Notes under the pieces: generated by a model | Databases searched by the model: none | What the model saw: only the letters and a program-made list of their open reading frames with translations | What the model was told of the DNA's origin: nothing | Origin: Actinomycetota bacterium | GTDB taxonomy: Bacteria > Actinomycetota > Geothermincolia > Geothermincolales > RBG-13-55-18 | DNA: 60,333 bases | Reading direction: 5' to 3' | NCBI GenBank assembly: GCA_013178005.1 | Contig: JABLXL010000028.1 | Location: 2,501 to 62,833, forward strand | Shown here: piece after piece, positions 50,577 through 58,619 of the stretch | Numbering within the stretch: the first letter of the stretch is position 1 | Layout: every line of letters begins with the position of its first letter | Made by a program: the position numbers and the translations under genes

Positions 50577-51119
50577 GTGAACACCTGGCGCAACCTGCCG
50601 GGAAAGGCGTATGTGGCGGCGGCCGCCCTCCATCCCCGTCTGCGCGCGAGGGCCGATAAGGCGGCGAAGGTCCTCTCTCGGGAAGAGCGAGAGCTCTTCC
50701 TGTCCATGAAGCGCTATGACCTCGCCCATTCCCTGGCCGTGGCCGACCGCGTGCGCGACGACCCATTTCTCTACCGCGCGGCACTCCTGCACGATGCTGG
50801 AAAGCTTCCCTCGGAGCTGGGCCTGGGCACGCGCTGGCTCTTCACCGCCCTGGAGCTTGCGGCCCCCGGACTGTTGCGCCGGCTGTGCGGGGCGGTGGAG
50901 GAAAAGGCAGAGGGGGATGGGCCAATGGAACGCGTGCGTAGCCTGCCACGGGGTATCCGGAGAGGACTTTACGTGCAGGCCCATCACGGCGAGATCGCGG
51001 CCGAACTTCTTCGGGCCTGGGGAAGCGAGGACGAGATGGTGCGACTGGTGGAGGAGCACCAGCACACGCCGCGGGACGCGAGAGCGAGGAGGCTGCGCGA
51101 CGCGGACGACGCCCTCTGA
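50577..51119 (+). CDS. HD-domain phosphohydrolase-like protein
   Basis: 180 residues. Metal-binding elements of the HD superfamily are visible: a His in YDLAHSLAVADRV, the HD pair in ALLHDAGKLPSEL, a His pair in VQAHHGEIAAELL and an Asp in RRLRDADDAL. It is a small stand-alone HD protein, likely hydrolysing a nucleotide. GTG start in a GCGGGGCGTGAAC context, ahead of the trpS promoter gap. Confidence 0.75.
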   Translation: MNTWRNLPGKAYVAAAALHPRLRARADKAAKVLSREERELFLSMKRYDLAHSLAVADRVRDDPFLYRAALLHDAGKLPSELGLGTRWLFTALELAAPGLLRRLCGAVEEKAEGDGPMERVRSLPRGIRRGLYVQAHHGEIAAELLRAWGSEDEMVRLVEEHQHTPRDARARRLRDADDAL

Positions 51120-51470
51120 CCGGGCCGCGGAAAACGACGCCGGCCGGCTCAACCCCCCTCTGAAAACCAACCTTGCCGGCCGGGATGCGAGAAGTATCCG
51201 CTGGACGCACCATCCCTTGGGCCCGGGAAGAGGGCGGCACAACCGGCGCTTGAGGCCGGGGGCCTGGATGCTGCATGCAGGCGGGCCGCTTATCTTTGTA
51301 GAATAATGAGACCGGGAGGTTGAGTGGGACGGCCCCGAAGGGCAACGGCGGCGAGTGAGCGGAAAAGTCGGTAGAAAGGGCGATTCGGGGCCGACCTGGA
51401 GGTGGGATGGCTGGCTTGATAAGGGAAGAAGACGGGAGTCGTAAGTGGAAAGAACGGGAGAGGAGAGGGA
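51120..51470. other. trpS upstream region
   Basis: About 350 bp. CCGGCCGG occurs twice, at about 51142 and 51175, and can form a hairpin around a CT/CA-rich loop. A TAGAAT at about 51299 could be a -10. I see no T-box specifier or GGGTGGNACCGCG sequence, so a T-box is not supported. Confidence 0.4.
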
Positions 51471-52451
51471 TTGAGAAAGAGAATACTGACCGGGTATCGT
51501 CCGACGGGAAAGCTCCACCTGGGCAACCTGCACGGAAACCTCAAGCGCATGATCGAGCTGCAGGAGGAGGCGGAGTGCTTCTTCTTCATCGCCGACTGGC
51601 ACGCCCTGACCACCGACTACCAGGACCCCTCGCGCCTGCGCGCCTACACCGAGGACATGGTGCTGGACTGGCTCGCGGCGGGCATCGACCCCGGCAAGGC
51701 CGCCATATACCGCCAGTCCGATCTGCCGGAGGTGGCGGAGTTCCACCTCTACCTCTCACTTATCACCCCCCTGGGCTGGCTGGAGAGGGTTCCTTCCTTC
51801 AAGGAGCAGCAGGAGCAGCTGCGGAACAAGGACATCTCCACCCACGGCTTCCTGGGCTATCCAGTGCTGCAGGCGGCGGACATCCTCATCGTGCGCGCGG
51901 ACGGGGTGCCGGTGGGAGAGGACCAGCTTCCCCACCTTGAGCTCACGCGGGAGATCGTGCGGCGCTTCAACTTCCTGTACGGCGAGACCTTCGGGGAGCC
52001 GCAGTCGCTGCTCTCGCCCAGCCCGCGCATACCGGGCACCGACGGGCGTAAGATGAGCAAGAGCTACGGCAACTATATCTCCCTGACCGATCCGCCGGAC
52101 GAGGTCAGGAGGAAGACGCTCTCCATGATCACCGACCCCGCGCGGCGCACGCGCAAGGATCCCGGCGACCCGGAGAAGTGCAGCGCGTTCCAGCTCCACA
52201 AGGCGTACAGCGCGGACGTGCTCGATAATATCGCGGAGAAATGCCGCACCGCCGCCAGGGGTTGCGTGGAATGCAAGACCATGCTGGCGGAGAGGATAGT
52301 GGAATCCCTGCTTCCCTTCCAGGAGCGTCGCCGGGAGATGGAGAGCAAGCCGGGTTATGCGTGGGAGGTCATGCGCGAGGGCCTGGAGAGAGTAAAGCCC
52401 ATCGCGAGCGAGGTGGTGCGCGAGGTCAGGGAGCGCATGGGCATAGATTGA
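51471..52451 (+). CDS. trpS: Tryptophanyl-tRNA synthetase
   Basis: 326 residues. The HIGH-like motif is in GKLHLGNLHGNL and the KMSKS is in GTDGRKMSKSYGNYI. Characteristic tryptophan-pocket segments are FIADWHALTTDY and EDQLPHLELTREIVRRFN. It charges tRNA-Trp. TTG start after GGAGAGGAGAGGG; MRKRILTGYRPTGKL fits the family opening. ScpA starts 9 bp after the stop, so it may be co-transcribed with the condensin genes. Confidence 0.95.
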   Translation: MRKRILTGYRPTGKLHLGNLHGNLKRMIELQEEAECFFFIADWHALTTDYQDPSRLRAYTEDMVLDWLAAGIDPGKAAIYRQSDLPEVAEFHLYLSLITPLGWLERVPSFKEQQEQLRNKDISTHGFLGYPVLQAADILIVRADGVPVGEDQLPHLELTREIVRRFNFLYGETFGEPQSLLSPSPRIPGTDGRKMSKSYGNYISLTDPPDEVRRKTLSMITDPARRTRKDPGDPEKCSAFQLHKAYSADVLDNIAEKCRTAARGCVECKTMLAERIVESLLPFQERRREMESKPGYAWEVMREGLERVKPIASEVVREVRERMGID

Positions 52452-52460
52452 GGGGTTGGA

Positions 52461-53195
52461 TTGCCTTACCAGGTCAAGCTGCCGGTATTCGAGGGGCCGT
52501 TCGATCTCCTCCTGCACCTCATCGGGCGGAAGGAGATAGACATCTACGAGGTCTCCATCGCGGAGATCACCGACGAGTACCTGGCCTACATCGAGACCAT
52601 GCGCGACCTCGACCTGGAGGTGGCGACGGAGTTCCTCCTCATCGCGGCGACTCTGCTCAAGCTGAAATCCGATTCCCTGCTTCCGGCGCCGGAAAAGGAG
52701 GTCGAGGAGCTCGGGCCCCAGGAGCTGCGCGAGGAGCTGCTATGGAGGCTGGTGGAGTACCAGAAGTTCCGCAACGCGGCCACGGAGCTGGCGGCGAGGA
52801 TGGAGCGCGAGGAGAGGTATTATTACCGCCAAGTGGACCTGGAGGAGCCCTTCCGCGACCTTGTGCCCGACGCGCTGCGCGGGCTGACCTTGGAGATGCT
52901 GGTGGAGAAGGCGCGGGAGCTGGTGGAGACAGAGGACGAGGTGGAAGTGGGCTATATCGCCCCCATACGCGTCAACGTGGAGGATTTCATCGACAGGGTG
53001 AGGAAGGCGCTGGGGGGCGAAGGCCGCACCAGCTTTCGAGAGCTCACCCGGGAATGCGCGTTGCGCATCGAGGTGATAGCCTTCTTCATCGCCCTCCTCG
53101 AGCTCTTCAAGCGCGAGGAGATAGACCTGCGCCAGGCCACGCGTTTCGGCGATATCGAGGTTTACGCACTCAGGGAGGACGGGGATGGAGATTAA
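52461..53195 (+). CDS. scpA: Segregation and condensation protein A
   Basis: 244 residues. The kleisin N-terminus VKLPVFEGPFDLLLHLIGRK and IDIYEVSIAEITDEYLAYI is diagnostic, with LLIAATLLKLKSDSLLP and a C-terminal winged-helix segment (VIAFFIALLELFKREEIDL). It links the SMC heads. TTG start after GAGGGGTTGGA. It overlaps scpB by 11 bp, the normal arrangement. Confidence 0.95.
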   Translation: MPYQVKLPVFEGPFDLLLHLIGRKEIDIYEVSIAEITDEYLAYIETMRDLDLEVATEFLLIAATLLKLKSDSLLPAPEKEVEELGPQELREELLWRLVEYQKFRNAATELAARMEREERYYYRQVDLEEPFRDLVPDALRGLTLEMLVEKARELVETEDEVEVGYIAPIRVNVEDFIDRVRKALGGEGRTSFRELTRECALRIEVIAFFIALLELFKREEIDLRQATRFGDIEVYALREDGDGD

Positions 53196-54297
53196 ACCCA
53201 TAGGAGGGGCCATCTGGAGGACCGGAGCGGGGCAGGATGACATCCGGGAGATGGAGGAGGTCAAGGGGGCCCTGGAGGCGCTGCTCTTCGTGGCCGATGA
53301 ACCCCTCACCCCCCGCAGGCTGGCGGAGGCGCTGGAGTGCGACGAGGGCAAGGTGCTCTCCGCGCTGCAGGAACTGAGGGACGAATACGTGCGCTATAAC
53401 CGCGGCATGCAGCTGCGCGAGGTGGGTGGAGGGTGGCGCATGCATACCCACCCCGCCTACGCGGCACAGATAGAGAGGCTGCTCCTATCCTCGCGGCGCG
53501 CCAGGTTGACCCGCGCCGCGGTGGAAACCCTGGCCATCATCGCCTACATGCAGCCCATCACCCGCGGCCAGGTGGCCAACCTCAGGGGGGTGCAATCGGA
53601 AAACATGGTAAAAGCCCTGGAGGAGATGGGGCTGGTGGCTGAGGCCGGCAAGGAAAAGGCTCCGGGGGGACCGGCCTTGTACGTGACCACCGAGAAGTTC
53701 CTGGAGCGCTTCGGCCTGAACAGCCTGGATGACCTCCCGCCCCTGGAGGACTTCCAGCCCGACGCGGAGACGGTCGACCGCATCGCGCGCTCGCTTTCCG
53801 GCCAGACGGAGCCGGACGCGGACGCCGTTCCAGGACCCGGAGAGGCGATGGCGGATGGCTTGGGGGCGCGGGGATATTCGGGAGATACCGACGAGTTGAT
53901 GCCGCGCGCGGAAGCGGGTCAAAGCTCGCAACCCCGCCCGACCGGAATGGTGCCGGATTATGCGGATGAGGTGATGCCTCGCGTTGGAACGGATCAAGGA
54001 GAGCAAACACAACAACCGGGAACGGCCATTGAGGATCACGACGGGGTTATGCCGCGCGCGGAAGCGGGTCAAGCCCCGCAACCCCGCCCGAACGGAATGG
54101 TGCCGGACGAAAGGGATGAGGGGACATCCACGATCGGAACGGACACGGAAGAAGGCGGCGATATCGAAACCGGGACATCTCCCGAGCCGTGTCCCAACCA
54201 TGTTCCGCATCCGCAGGATTACGTGGATGAGGCTGCTCCGGATATCGAAGCGGACACGGAGGGCGGAGGCGATGACGAAGGCAGGGACGTGTCCTGA
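53185..54297 (+). CDS. scpB: Segregation and condensation protein B with a long repetitive C-terminal tail
   Basis: 370 residues, against about 190-200 in typical ScpB. Residues 25-190 are the two winged helices (ALEALLFVADEPLTPRRLAE and TLAIIAYMQPITRGQVANLR, then GRPxxY-like LYVTTEKFLERFGLNSLDDLP). The remaining 170 residues are acidic and disordered-looking, and contain two near-identical copies of MPRAEAGQ.xQPRPxGMVPD. The ATG start follows scpA with an 11-bp overlap. The core is enough for condensin assembly; the tail is an oddity of this genome. Confidence 0.92.
   Translation: MEIKPIGGAIWRTGAGQDDIREMEEVKGALEALLFVADEPLTPRRLAEALECDEGKVLSALQELRDEYVRYNRGMQLREVGGGWRMHTHPAYAAQIERLLLSSRRARLTRAAVETLAIIAYMQPITRGQVANLRGVQSENMVKALEEMGLVAEAGKEKAPGGPALYVTTEKFLERFGLNSLDDLPPLEDFQPDAETVDRIARSLSGQTEPDADAVPGPGEAMADGLGARGYSGDTDELMPRAEAGQSSQPRPTGMVPDYADEVMPRVGTDQGEQTQQPGTAIEDHDGVMPRAEAGQAPQPRPNGMVPDERDEGTSTIGTDTEEGGDIETGTSPEPCPNHVPHPQDYVDEAAPDIEADTEGGGDDEGRDVS
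53897..54108 (+). repeat. In-frame direct repeat in the scpB tail
   Basis: ATGCCGCGCGCGGAAGCGGG and about 40 further bases occur at 53897-53955 and 54049-54107, about 90% identical and offset by 152 bp. The offset is not a multiple of three, yet both copies are read in the same frame because the intervening stretch compensates; an unrelated DEVMPRVG variant sits between them. Confidence 0.55.
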
Positions 54298-54470
54298 GCC
54301 GCTTACCAAGCTGAGGTTACTGTCATTAGACGACGAACGGCCTCGTGAGTTGTACAAAGTCATGTCGTTCAAAGGCGGTTTAATGGCGGGGGCAAGGCCG
54401 CTCTTGGTTGTGAGCTAGCGGCGGCTCGGCGATAACCCCGTTCTTTATCTGAGAGGGTACTGGATCACAG

Positions 54471-55181
54471 GTGGGTTCGGAGGAGAGGCTCCAGAAGGTC
54501 CTGGCGGCGGCGGGGTTAGGATCGCGACGCCGCTGCGAGGAGATCATCTCCGCAGGAAGGGTGAGCGTCAACGGGCGGACGGCTTCGCTCGGGGACCGCG
54601 TTGACCCGGAGCGCGACGAGATCAGCGTGGACGGTGTTCCCATCGACCCCAAGGTGGAGAAGAAATACCTCCTGCTCAACAAACCCCCCGGCTACGTCAC
54701 CACGGTGAGGGACACCAGGGGGAGGCCCACGGTCATGGATCTGGTGAAGGGAGAAGGCAGGTTGTTTCCAGTTGGGCGGCTCGACCTTGAAACCCGCGGC
54801 TTGCTCTTGCTGACCAACGACGGTTATCTCGCCCACCGCGTCATGCACCCCAGCTACGCCATCGACAAGACCTACCTGGTCACCGTGGAGGGACGGCTGG
54901 GGCGCCGGGGGCTGGCGCAGCTGCGTGAAGGGGTGCCGCTGGAGGAGGGGGTCACCGCGCCCGCCCGGGTGCGGGTGCTGGAGAACCACGGAGGCCGCTG
55001 CGTGCTGGAGATGACCATACACGAAGGGCGCAAGCGACAGGTGCGGAGGATGTGTGCGGCGGTGGGGCTGCGGGTCACCGACCTGGTGCGCATAAGGCTG
55101 GGGCACCTCGACCTCAAGGGGGTGGAGGAGGGGAGCTACCGTGTGCTTTCGCGCGAGGAAGTGGAACCCTTCCTCGCATGA
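54471..55181 (+). CDS. rluB: Large-subunit rRNA pseudouridine synthase, RluB/RsuA family
   Basis: 236 residues. An N-terminal S4 domain (RLQKVLAAAGLGSRRRCEEI, SVNGRTASLGD) is followed by the RsuA/RluB catalytic core with the Asp in VGRLDLETRGLLLLTNDG and the RMCAAVGLRVTDLVRIRLG C-terminal segment. It isomerises a uridine in 23S (or 16S) rRNA. GTG start at 54471. It sits 173 bp after scpB, the usual neighbour. Confidence 0.93.
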   Translation: MGSEERLQKVLAAAGLGSRRRCEEIISAGRVSVNGRTASLGDRVDPERDEISVDGVPIDPKVEKKYLLLNKPPGYVTTVRDTRGRPTVMDLVKGEGRLFPVGRLDLETRGLLLLTNDGYLAHRVMHPSYAIDKTYLVTVEGRLGRRGLAQLREGVPLEEGVTAPARVRVLENHGGRCVLEMTIHEGRKRQVRRMCAAVGLRVTDLVRIRLGHLDLKGVEEGSYRVLSREEVEPFLA

Positions 55182-55234
55182 TTCTTCACGTATATATCAG
55201 GGCGAACCGATAAAGGGATTTTCGATAACCATGA

Positions 55235-55262
55235 TTGCCTGAATGCGGGCATATGGTAAACT
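55235..55262 (+). promoter_or_regulatory. Candidate promoter of the aroH gene
   Basis: TTGCCT (55235-55240) and TAAACT (55257-55262) with a 16-bp spacer. The start point would fall just upstream of AAAAAGGAGG. Confidence 0.35.
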
Positions 55263-55286
55263 TTATTTCTAAAAAGGAGGATGGAA

Positions 55287-55649
55287 ATGCAGTTAAGGGC
55301 TTTGCGCGGCGCGATAATCTGCAAGGAGAACACCAAGGAGGAGATCACCGAGAAGTCGGCGGAGCTTTTGCGGGAGATGATCAAGCGCAACGAGATACGG
55401 CCGGAGGACATCGTGGACATCATCTTCACCGCCACCGAGGACCTGACGGCGGAGTTCCCCGCCGCGGCTGCCCGCCACATAGGGCTCACCCACGTGCCCC
55501 TGCTTTGCGCGCGCGAGCTCTCCATTGAGGATTCTCCCCAGCGCTGCATAAGGGTCCTCATGCATTTCTACACCAGAAAACATCCGCACGAGCTGCGCCA
55601 CCCCTATCTGGAGGGGGCGCGCCAGCTGAGGACGGACCTCCCCGAATGA
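55287..55649 (+). CDS. aroH: Monofunctional chorismate mutase, AroH class
   Basis: 120 residues. MQLRALRGAIICKENTKEEI has the AroH opening with its active-site Arg, followed by IFTATEDLTAEFPAAAARHIG, PLLCARELSI and RVLMHFYTR. It converts chorismate to prephenate. The ATG at 55287 has a 6-nt spacing from GGAGG; the ATG at 55281 touches the ribosome site. A terminator lies 85 bp after the stop. Confidence 0.92.
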   Translation: MQLRALRGAIICKENTKEEITEKSAELLREMIKRNEIRPEDIVDIIFTATEDLTAEFPAAAARHIGLTHVPLLCARELSIEDSPQRCIRVLMHFYTRKHPHELRHPYLEGARQLRTDLPE

Positions 55650-55733
55650 AACTGGCAGCGCCTCACAGGAGAATAAGGAAGGAAGGTTAAGGTCGAGAGA
55701 TAACGGGAAGTTTCCGGACGAGAAAGGGGAGTT

Positions 55734-55757
55734 CGAGCCGGGGCTCGGGCTTTTTTT
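55734..55757 (+). terminator. Intrinsic terminator after aroH
   Basis: CGAGCC and GGCTCG with a 2-nt loop, then GGC and a run of seven T followed by ATTTT. The stem is short but the T-run is the best in the window. Confidence 0.6.
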
Positions 55758-55776
55758 ATTTTGGTATTTTTACCCT

Positions 55777-55957
55777 GAAGGCGGGAGGAAGCATGAGACT
55801 GTTTTAAGGCTGGAGGAGCTCGAGAAGTGGTGCAAACCCTTGGTGGAAATCCTGAAGGCGGGAGGAAGCATGAGACTGCTAAACGGCTGGAGGAGCTCGA
55901 GGAGTGGTGCAAACCCTTGGTGGAAGCCCTGCAGGCGGGAGCAAGCACGAGATTGTT
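55777..55957 (+). repeat. 77-bp tandem repeat, 2.4 copies
   Basis: Copies begin at 55777, 55854 and 55931 (truncated). Units contain GCGGGAGGAAGCATGAGACTG, TGGAGGAGCTCGAG and AACCCTTGGTGGAA. A unit can be read as an amphipathic peptide, LEELExWCKPLVE, but the 77-bp period shifts the frame each time, so it does not encode a repeat protein. Confidence 0.75.
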
Positions 55958-56176
55958 TTGCGGCGCATGAAAGCGGCATGGGGTCAAAGTTTGGGATACC
56001 CGGCAAACGGCGCCATTCGGATTCGTTGCATGTATTAGATATGGAAAAACTAGTATTAAAAGACGATACTCATACCCATTCCGAAAGCGTTTTCAGAGCA
56101 GGGATTAATCGGGAACAGGCGGTTATGGAGGTGTAGGTAAAAGGCGGATTGACCGTCGCTGAGTTCAGGGAAGGAT

Positions 56177-57202
56177 GTGGTGAAATTGGTTATCGTCATG
56201 CGCGAGGGCGCCAGCGAGGCGGAGATAGCCGAGATCGTGGAGCTGCTCCACAAGGTGGGGGCGGAGGCCCACGTGTCAAAAGGGGAGTTCCGCACCGTCA
56301 TCGGGGTGATAGGGGACCGGGAGAGGGTCATGCAGATGCCCTTCGAGGCTTACCCGGCCGTGGAGCGGGTGGTCCCCATCATGAAGCCGTACAAGCTGGT
56401 GAGCCGGGAATTCCAGGACGAGCCGACGGTAATCCGGGTGGGCGAGGCAGAGATAGGCGGGGGCGGATTCGCCGTCATCGCGGGTCCGTGTTCGGTGGAG
56501 AGCGAAGCGCAGGTGCTGGAGGCGGCGCGAGCCGCGAAACAGGCCGGAGCCTCGCTTTTCCGCGGCGGAGCCTTCAAGCCGCGCACCTCTCCCTACAGTT
56601 TCCAGGGTCTTGGAGAGGAGGGGCTGGCCATGCTCGCCCGGGCGCGCGAGGAGACTGGACTCCCGGTGGTGACCGAGGTCCTGGACGTCAGGGATATCGA
56701 GCTGGTCTCCAGGTACGCGGACGTGTTGCAGGTGGGAGCGCGCAACATGCAGAACTTCCTCATGCTCAAGGAGCTGGGGAGGCAGGGCAAGCCGGTGCTG
56801 CTCAAGCGCGGCATGAGCTCGACGGTGGAGGAATGGCTCATGGCGGCGGAATACATCCTCAAGGAAGGCAACCGCCGCGTCATCCTCTGCGAGCGCGGCA
56901 TCCGCACCTTCGAGACCTCCACCCGCAATACCCTGGACATCTCGGCGATCCCGGCGGTGAAGAACGCCTCTCACCTGCCTGTGATCGTCGATCCCAGCCA
57001 TGCCACCGGGGTGCGGGAGCTGGTGCCACCGCTGTGCATGGCGGCCCTGGCCGCGGGAGCCGACGGGGTGATGGTGGAGATGCACCCGAGGCCGAAGGAG
57101 GCGCTATGCGACGGCTCGCAGTCGTTGACCGTGGACGGCTTTGGGGAGATGATGGATGAGCTGAAGGCCCTGGCCGCGTTCTTGGCCGGCAGACGAGGAT
57201 AG
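56177..57202 (+). CDS. aroF: 3-deoxy-7-phosphoheptulonate (DAHP) synthase, type I-beta with N-terminal ferredoxin-like domain
   Basis: 341 residues. An N-terminal FL/ACT-like domain (about 1-75: KLVIVMREGASEAEIAEIVE) precedes the barrel, with AGPCSVESE, GGAFKPRTSPYSFQG, QVGARNMQNF and VDPSHATG. This is the Thermotoga/Bacillus architecture, often feedback regulated through the extra domain. It condenses phosphoenolpyruvate and erythrose 4-phosphate, the first shikimate step. GTG at 56177 (56180 is an equally possible start). The tyrA gene begins 14 bp after the stop. Confidence 0.94.
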   Translation: MVKLVIVMREGASEAEIAEIVELLHKVGAEAHVSKGEFRTVIGVIGDRERVMQMPFEAYPAVERVVPIMKPYKLVSREFQDEPTVIRVGEAEIGGGGFAVIAGPCSVESEAQVLEAARAAKQAGASLFRGGAFKPRTSPYSFQGLGEEGLAMLARAREETGLPVVTEVLDVRDIELVSRYADVLQVGARNMQNFLMLKELGRQGKPVLLKRGMSSTVEEWLMAAEYILKEGNRRVILCERGIRTFETSTRNTLDISAIPAVKNASHLPVIVDPSHATGVRELVPPLCMAALAAGADGVMVEMHPRPKEALCDGSQSLTVDGFGEMMDELKALAAFLAGRRG

Positions 57203-57216
57203 CGAAAGGAGCTCGC

Positions 57217-58344
57217 TTGAGCGGGGAAAGAACCTTCCGGCGCGCGGGGATCCTGGGCACAGGCCTCATCGGGGGCTCCCTGGGGATGGCGCTGCGGAAG
57301 CGCGGACTGGTGGAGGAGGTCCTGGGCTTCGACCGCGACGCCTCCATGCTGGAGAAGGCGTTGCGTTGCGGCGCGGTGGACGCCGCCGTGGCGGGCGCAG
57401 AGGAACTCGCCCGAGCGTGCGACCTCGTTTTCATCGCTGTGCCCGTTAGGTCCATACCTGGCGCCATGCGGGACCTGGCTCCTCACGTGAACGCCGGCAC
57501 GGTGGTCAGCGACGTGGGCTCGGTCAAGGGCTCGGTGGCGAGGGCCGCGCAGGAGCTTCTCGGCCACGGGTGCCACTTCATCGGAGGGCACCCCCTGGCG
57601 GGTTCGGAACAGAGGGGGGTGGAGTTCGCGGACCCCGACCTCTTCCGCGACGCCTACTACGTGCTCACGCCGGGAAGAGACTGCGACGCGGACGCCTATG
57701 CCAGGCTAAACGCCCTGCTCAGCGCCATGGGGGCCAGGGTCATCGCCATGGAACCCGAGCAACACGACCGGGCAGTCTCGGTGATCAGCCACCTCCCTCA
57801 CGTGCTGGCCTCCTCCCTCATGAACTTCGCCCTCGACCGCGCCGACGAGTACCCCTTGCTGCGTCTCGCGGCGGGGGGGTTCAGGGACATGACCCGTATC
57901 GCCGCCTCCCACGCGGGCCTTTGGCTGGACATCCTCATGGAGAACCGCGAAGCGTTGGGCGAGACCCTGCGCGCCTTCACGGAGGCGTTGCGAGGAGTTG
58001 AGGATATGCTTGGGGGGGTGAGCGAGGAGGAGCTCTCGGCCTGGCTGGAGCGCGCGCGGGGCGGTCGGCAGAACCTGGCGCCCGCACTGCGAGAATCCCT
58101 ACAGGAGCTGTACAGCCTGGTCATGCCGGTGGAGGACCGCCCGGGGGTGATCAGCGAGGTCACCCTGGCGGTGGGCGAGGAGGGCATCAATATCGACGAC
58201 ATCGAGCTGGTGCACCCCCTGGAGAGCGGCAGCGGCCTGCTCAGGCTCTCGGTCAGGGGCGGGGAGGCGGCGCAGCGTGCCGCCGAAGCCCTCAGGGACC
58301 GGGGATACCGGGTCAGCGTAAGCAAGTCCCTGGGAGGGGAATGA
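57217..58344 (+). CDS. tyrA: Prephenate dehydrogenase with C-terminal ACT domain
   Basis: 375 residues. NAD-binding start AGILGTGLIGGSLGMALRK, then GGHPLAGSEQRGVEFA, the catalytic His/Gln region EQHDRAVSVISHLPHV, and a C-terminal ACT domain (about 295-370: DRPGVISEVTLAVGEEGINI). It oxidatively decarboxylates prephenate to 4-hydroxyphenylpyruvate; the ACT part suggests tyrosine feedback. TTG start 6 nt after AAAGGAG. The last codons and 3' flank are tandemly repeated beyond the stop. Confidence 0.94.
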   Translation: MSGERTFRRAGILGTGLIGGSLGMALRKRGLVEEVLGFDRDASMLEKALRCGAVDAAVAGAEELARACDLVFIAVPVRSIPGAMRDLAPHVNAGTVVSDVGSVKGSVARAAQELLGHGCHFIGGHPLAGSEQRGVEFADPDLFRDAYYVLTPGRDCDADAYARLNALLSAMGARVIAMEPEQHDRAVSVISHLPHVLASSLMNFALDRADEYPLLRLAAGGFRDMTRIAASHAGLWLDILMENREALGETLRAFTEALRGVEDMLGGVSEEELSAWLERARGGRQNLAPALRESLQELYSLVMPVEDRPGVISEVTLAVGEEGINIDDIELVHPLESGSGLLRLSVRGGEAAQRAAEALRDRGYRVSVSKSLGGE

Positions 58345-58483
58345 GGCCGTGTCGGGGGAAGCGACCGACCCGGCGAGGGGTGGCCGAAGCCCTCAGGGAC
58401 TGGGGATACCGGGTCAGCGTGAGCAAGTCCCTGGGAGGGGAATGAGGCCGTGTCGGGGGAAGCGACCGACCCGTCGAAGGGAG
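58282..58483 (+). repeat. 101-bp tandem duplication of the tyrA tail
   Basis: 58282-58382 covers the last 20 codons of tyrA, its stop and 38 bp of flank. 58383-58483 repeats it with only a few changes (ACC/ACT, GTA/GTG, CCGGCG/CCGTCG). The repeat even carries the stop codon, so the second copy is untranslated tail. A local slippage or unequal exchange product. Confidence 0.85.
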
Positions 58484-58619
58484 GCCAGGCAGTGAAGAGC
58501 GAGTCTTGGGCGAGAGGTTTCCCGCGCTCACGGTCGCGATTGGAGCGAAAGGGAGCAGCCGCGTGAGCATCCTGCGGATGACTTAACGCCTGGGTCAGGA
58601 GGGCAAGGAGGTCAACGAG

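Larger units (their letters stand above)
55650..56176. other. aroH-DAHP synthase intergenic region
   Basis: About 530 bp. It holds a terminator, a 77-bp tandem repeat, and then about 220 bp of lower-GC sequence (56020-56150), probably the promoter region of the aro operon. One AT-rich TTAAAAGACGATACTCATAC stretch is notable. Confidence 0.5.

Noticed and set aside
51120-51470. T-box leader for trpS
   Set aside because: No specifier loop or GGGTGGNACCGCG-like antiterminator sequence could be found.
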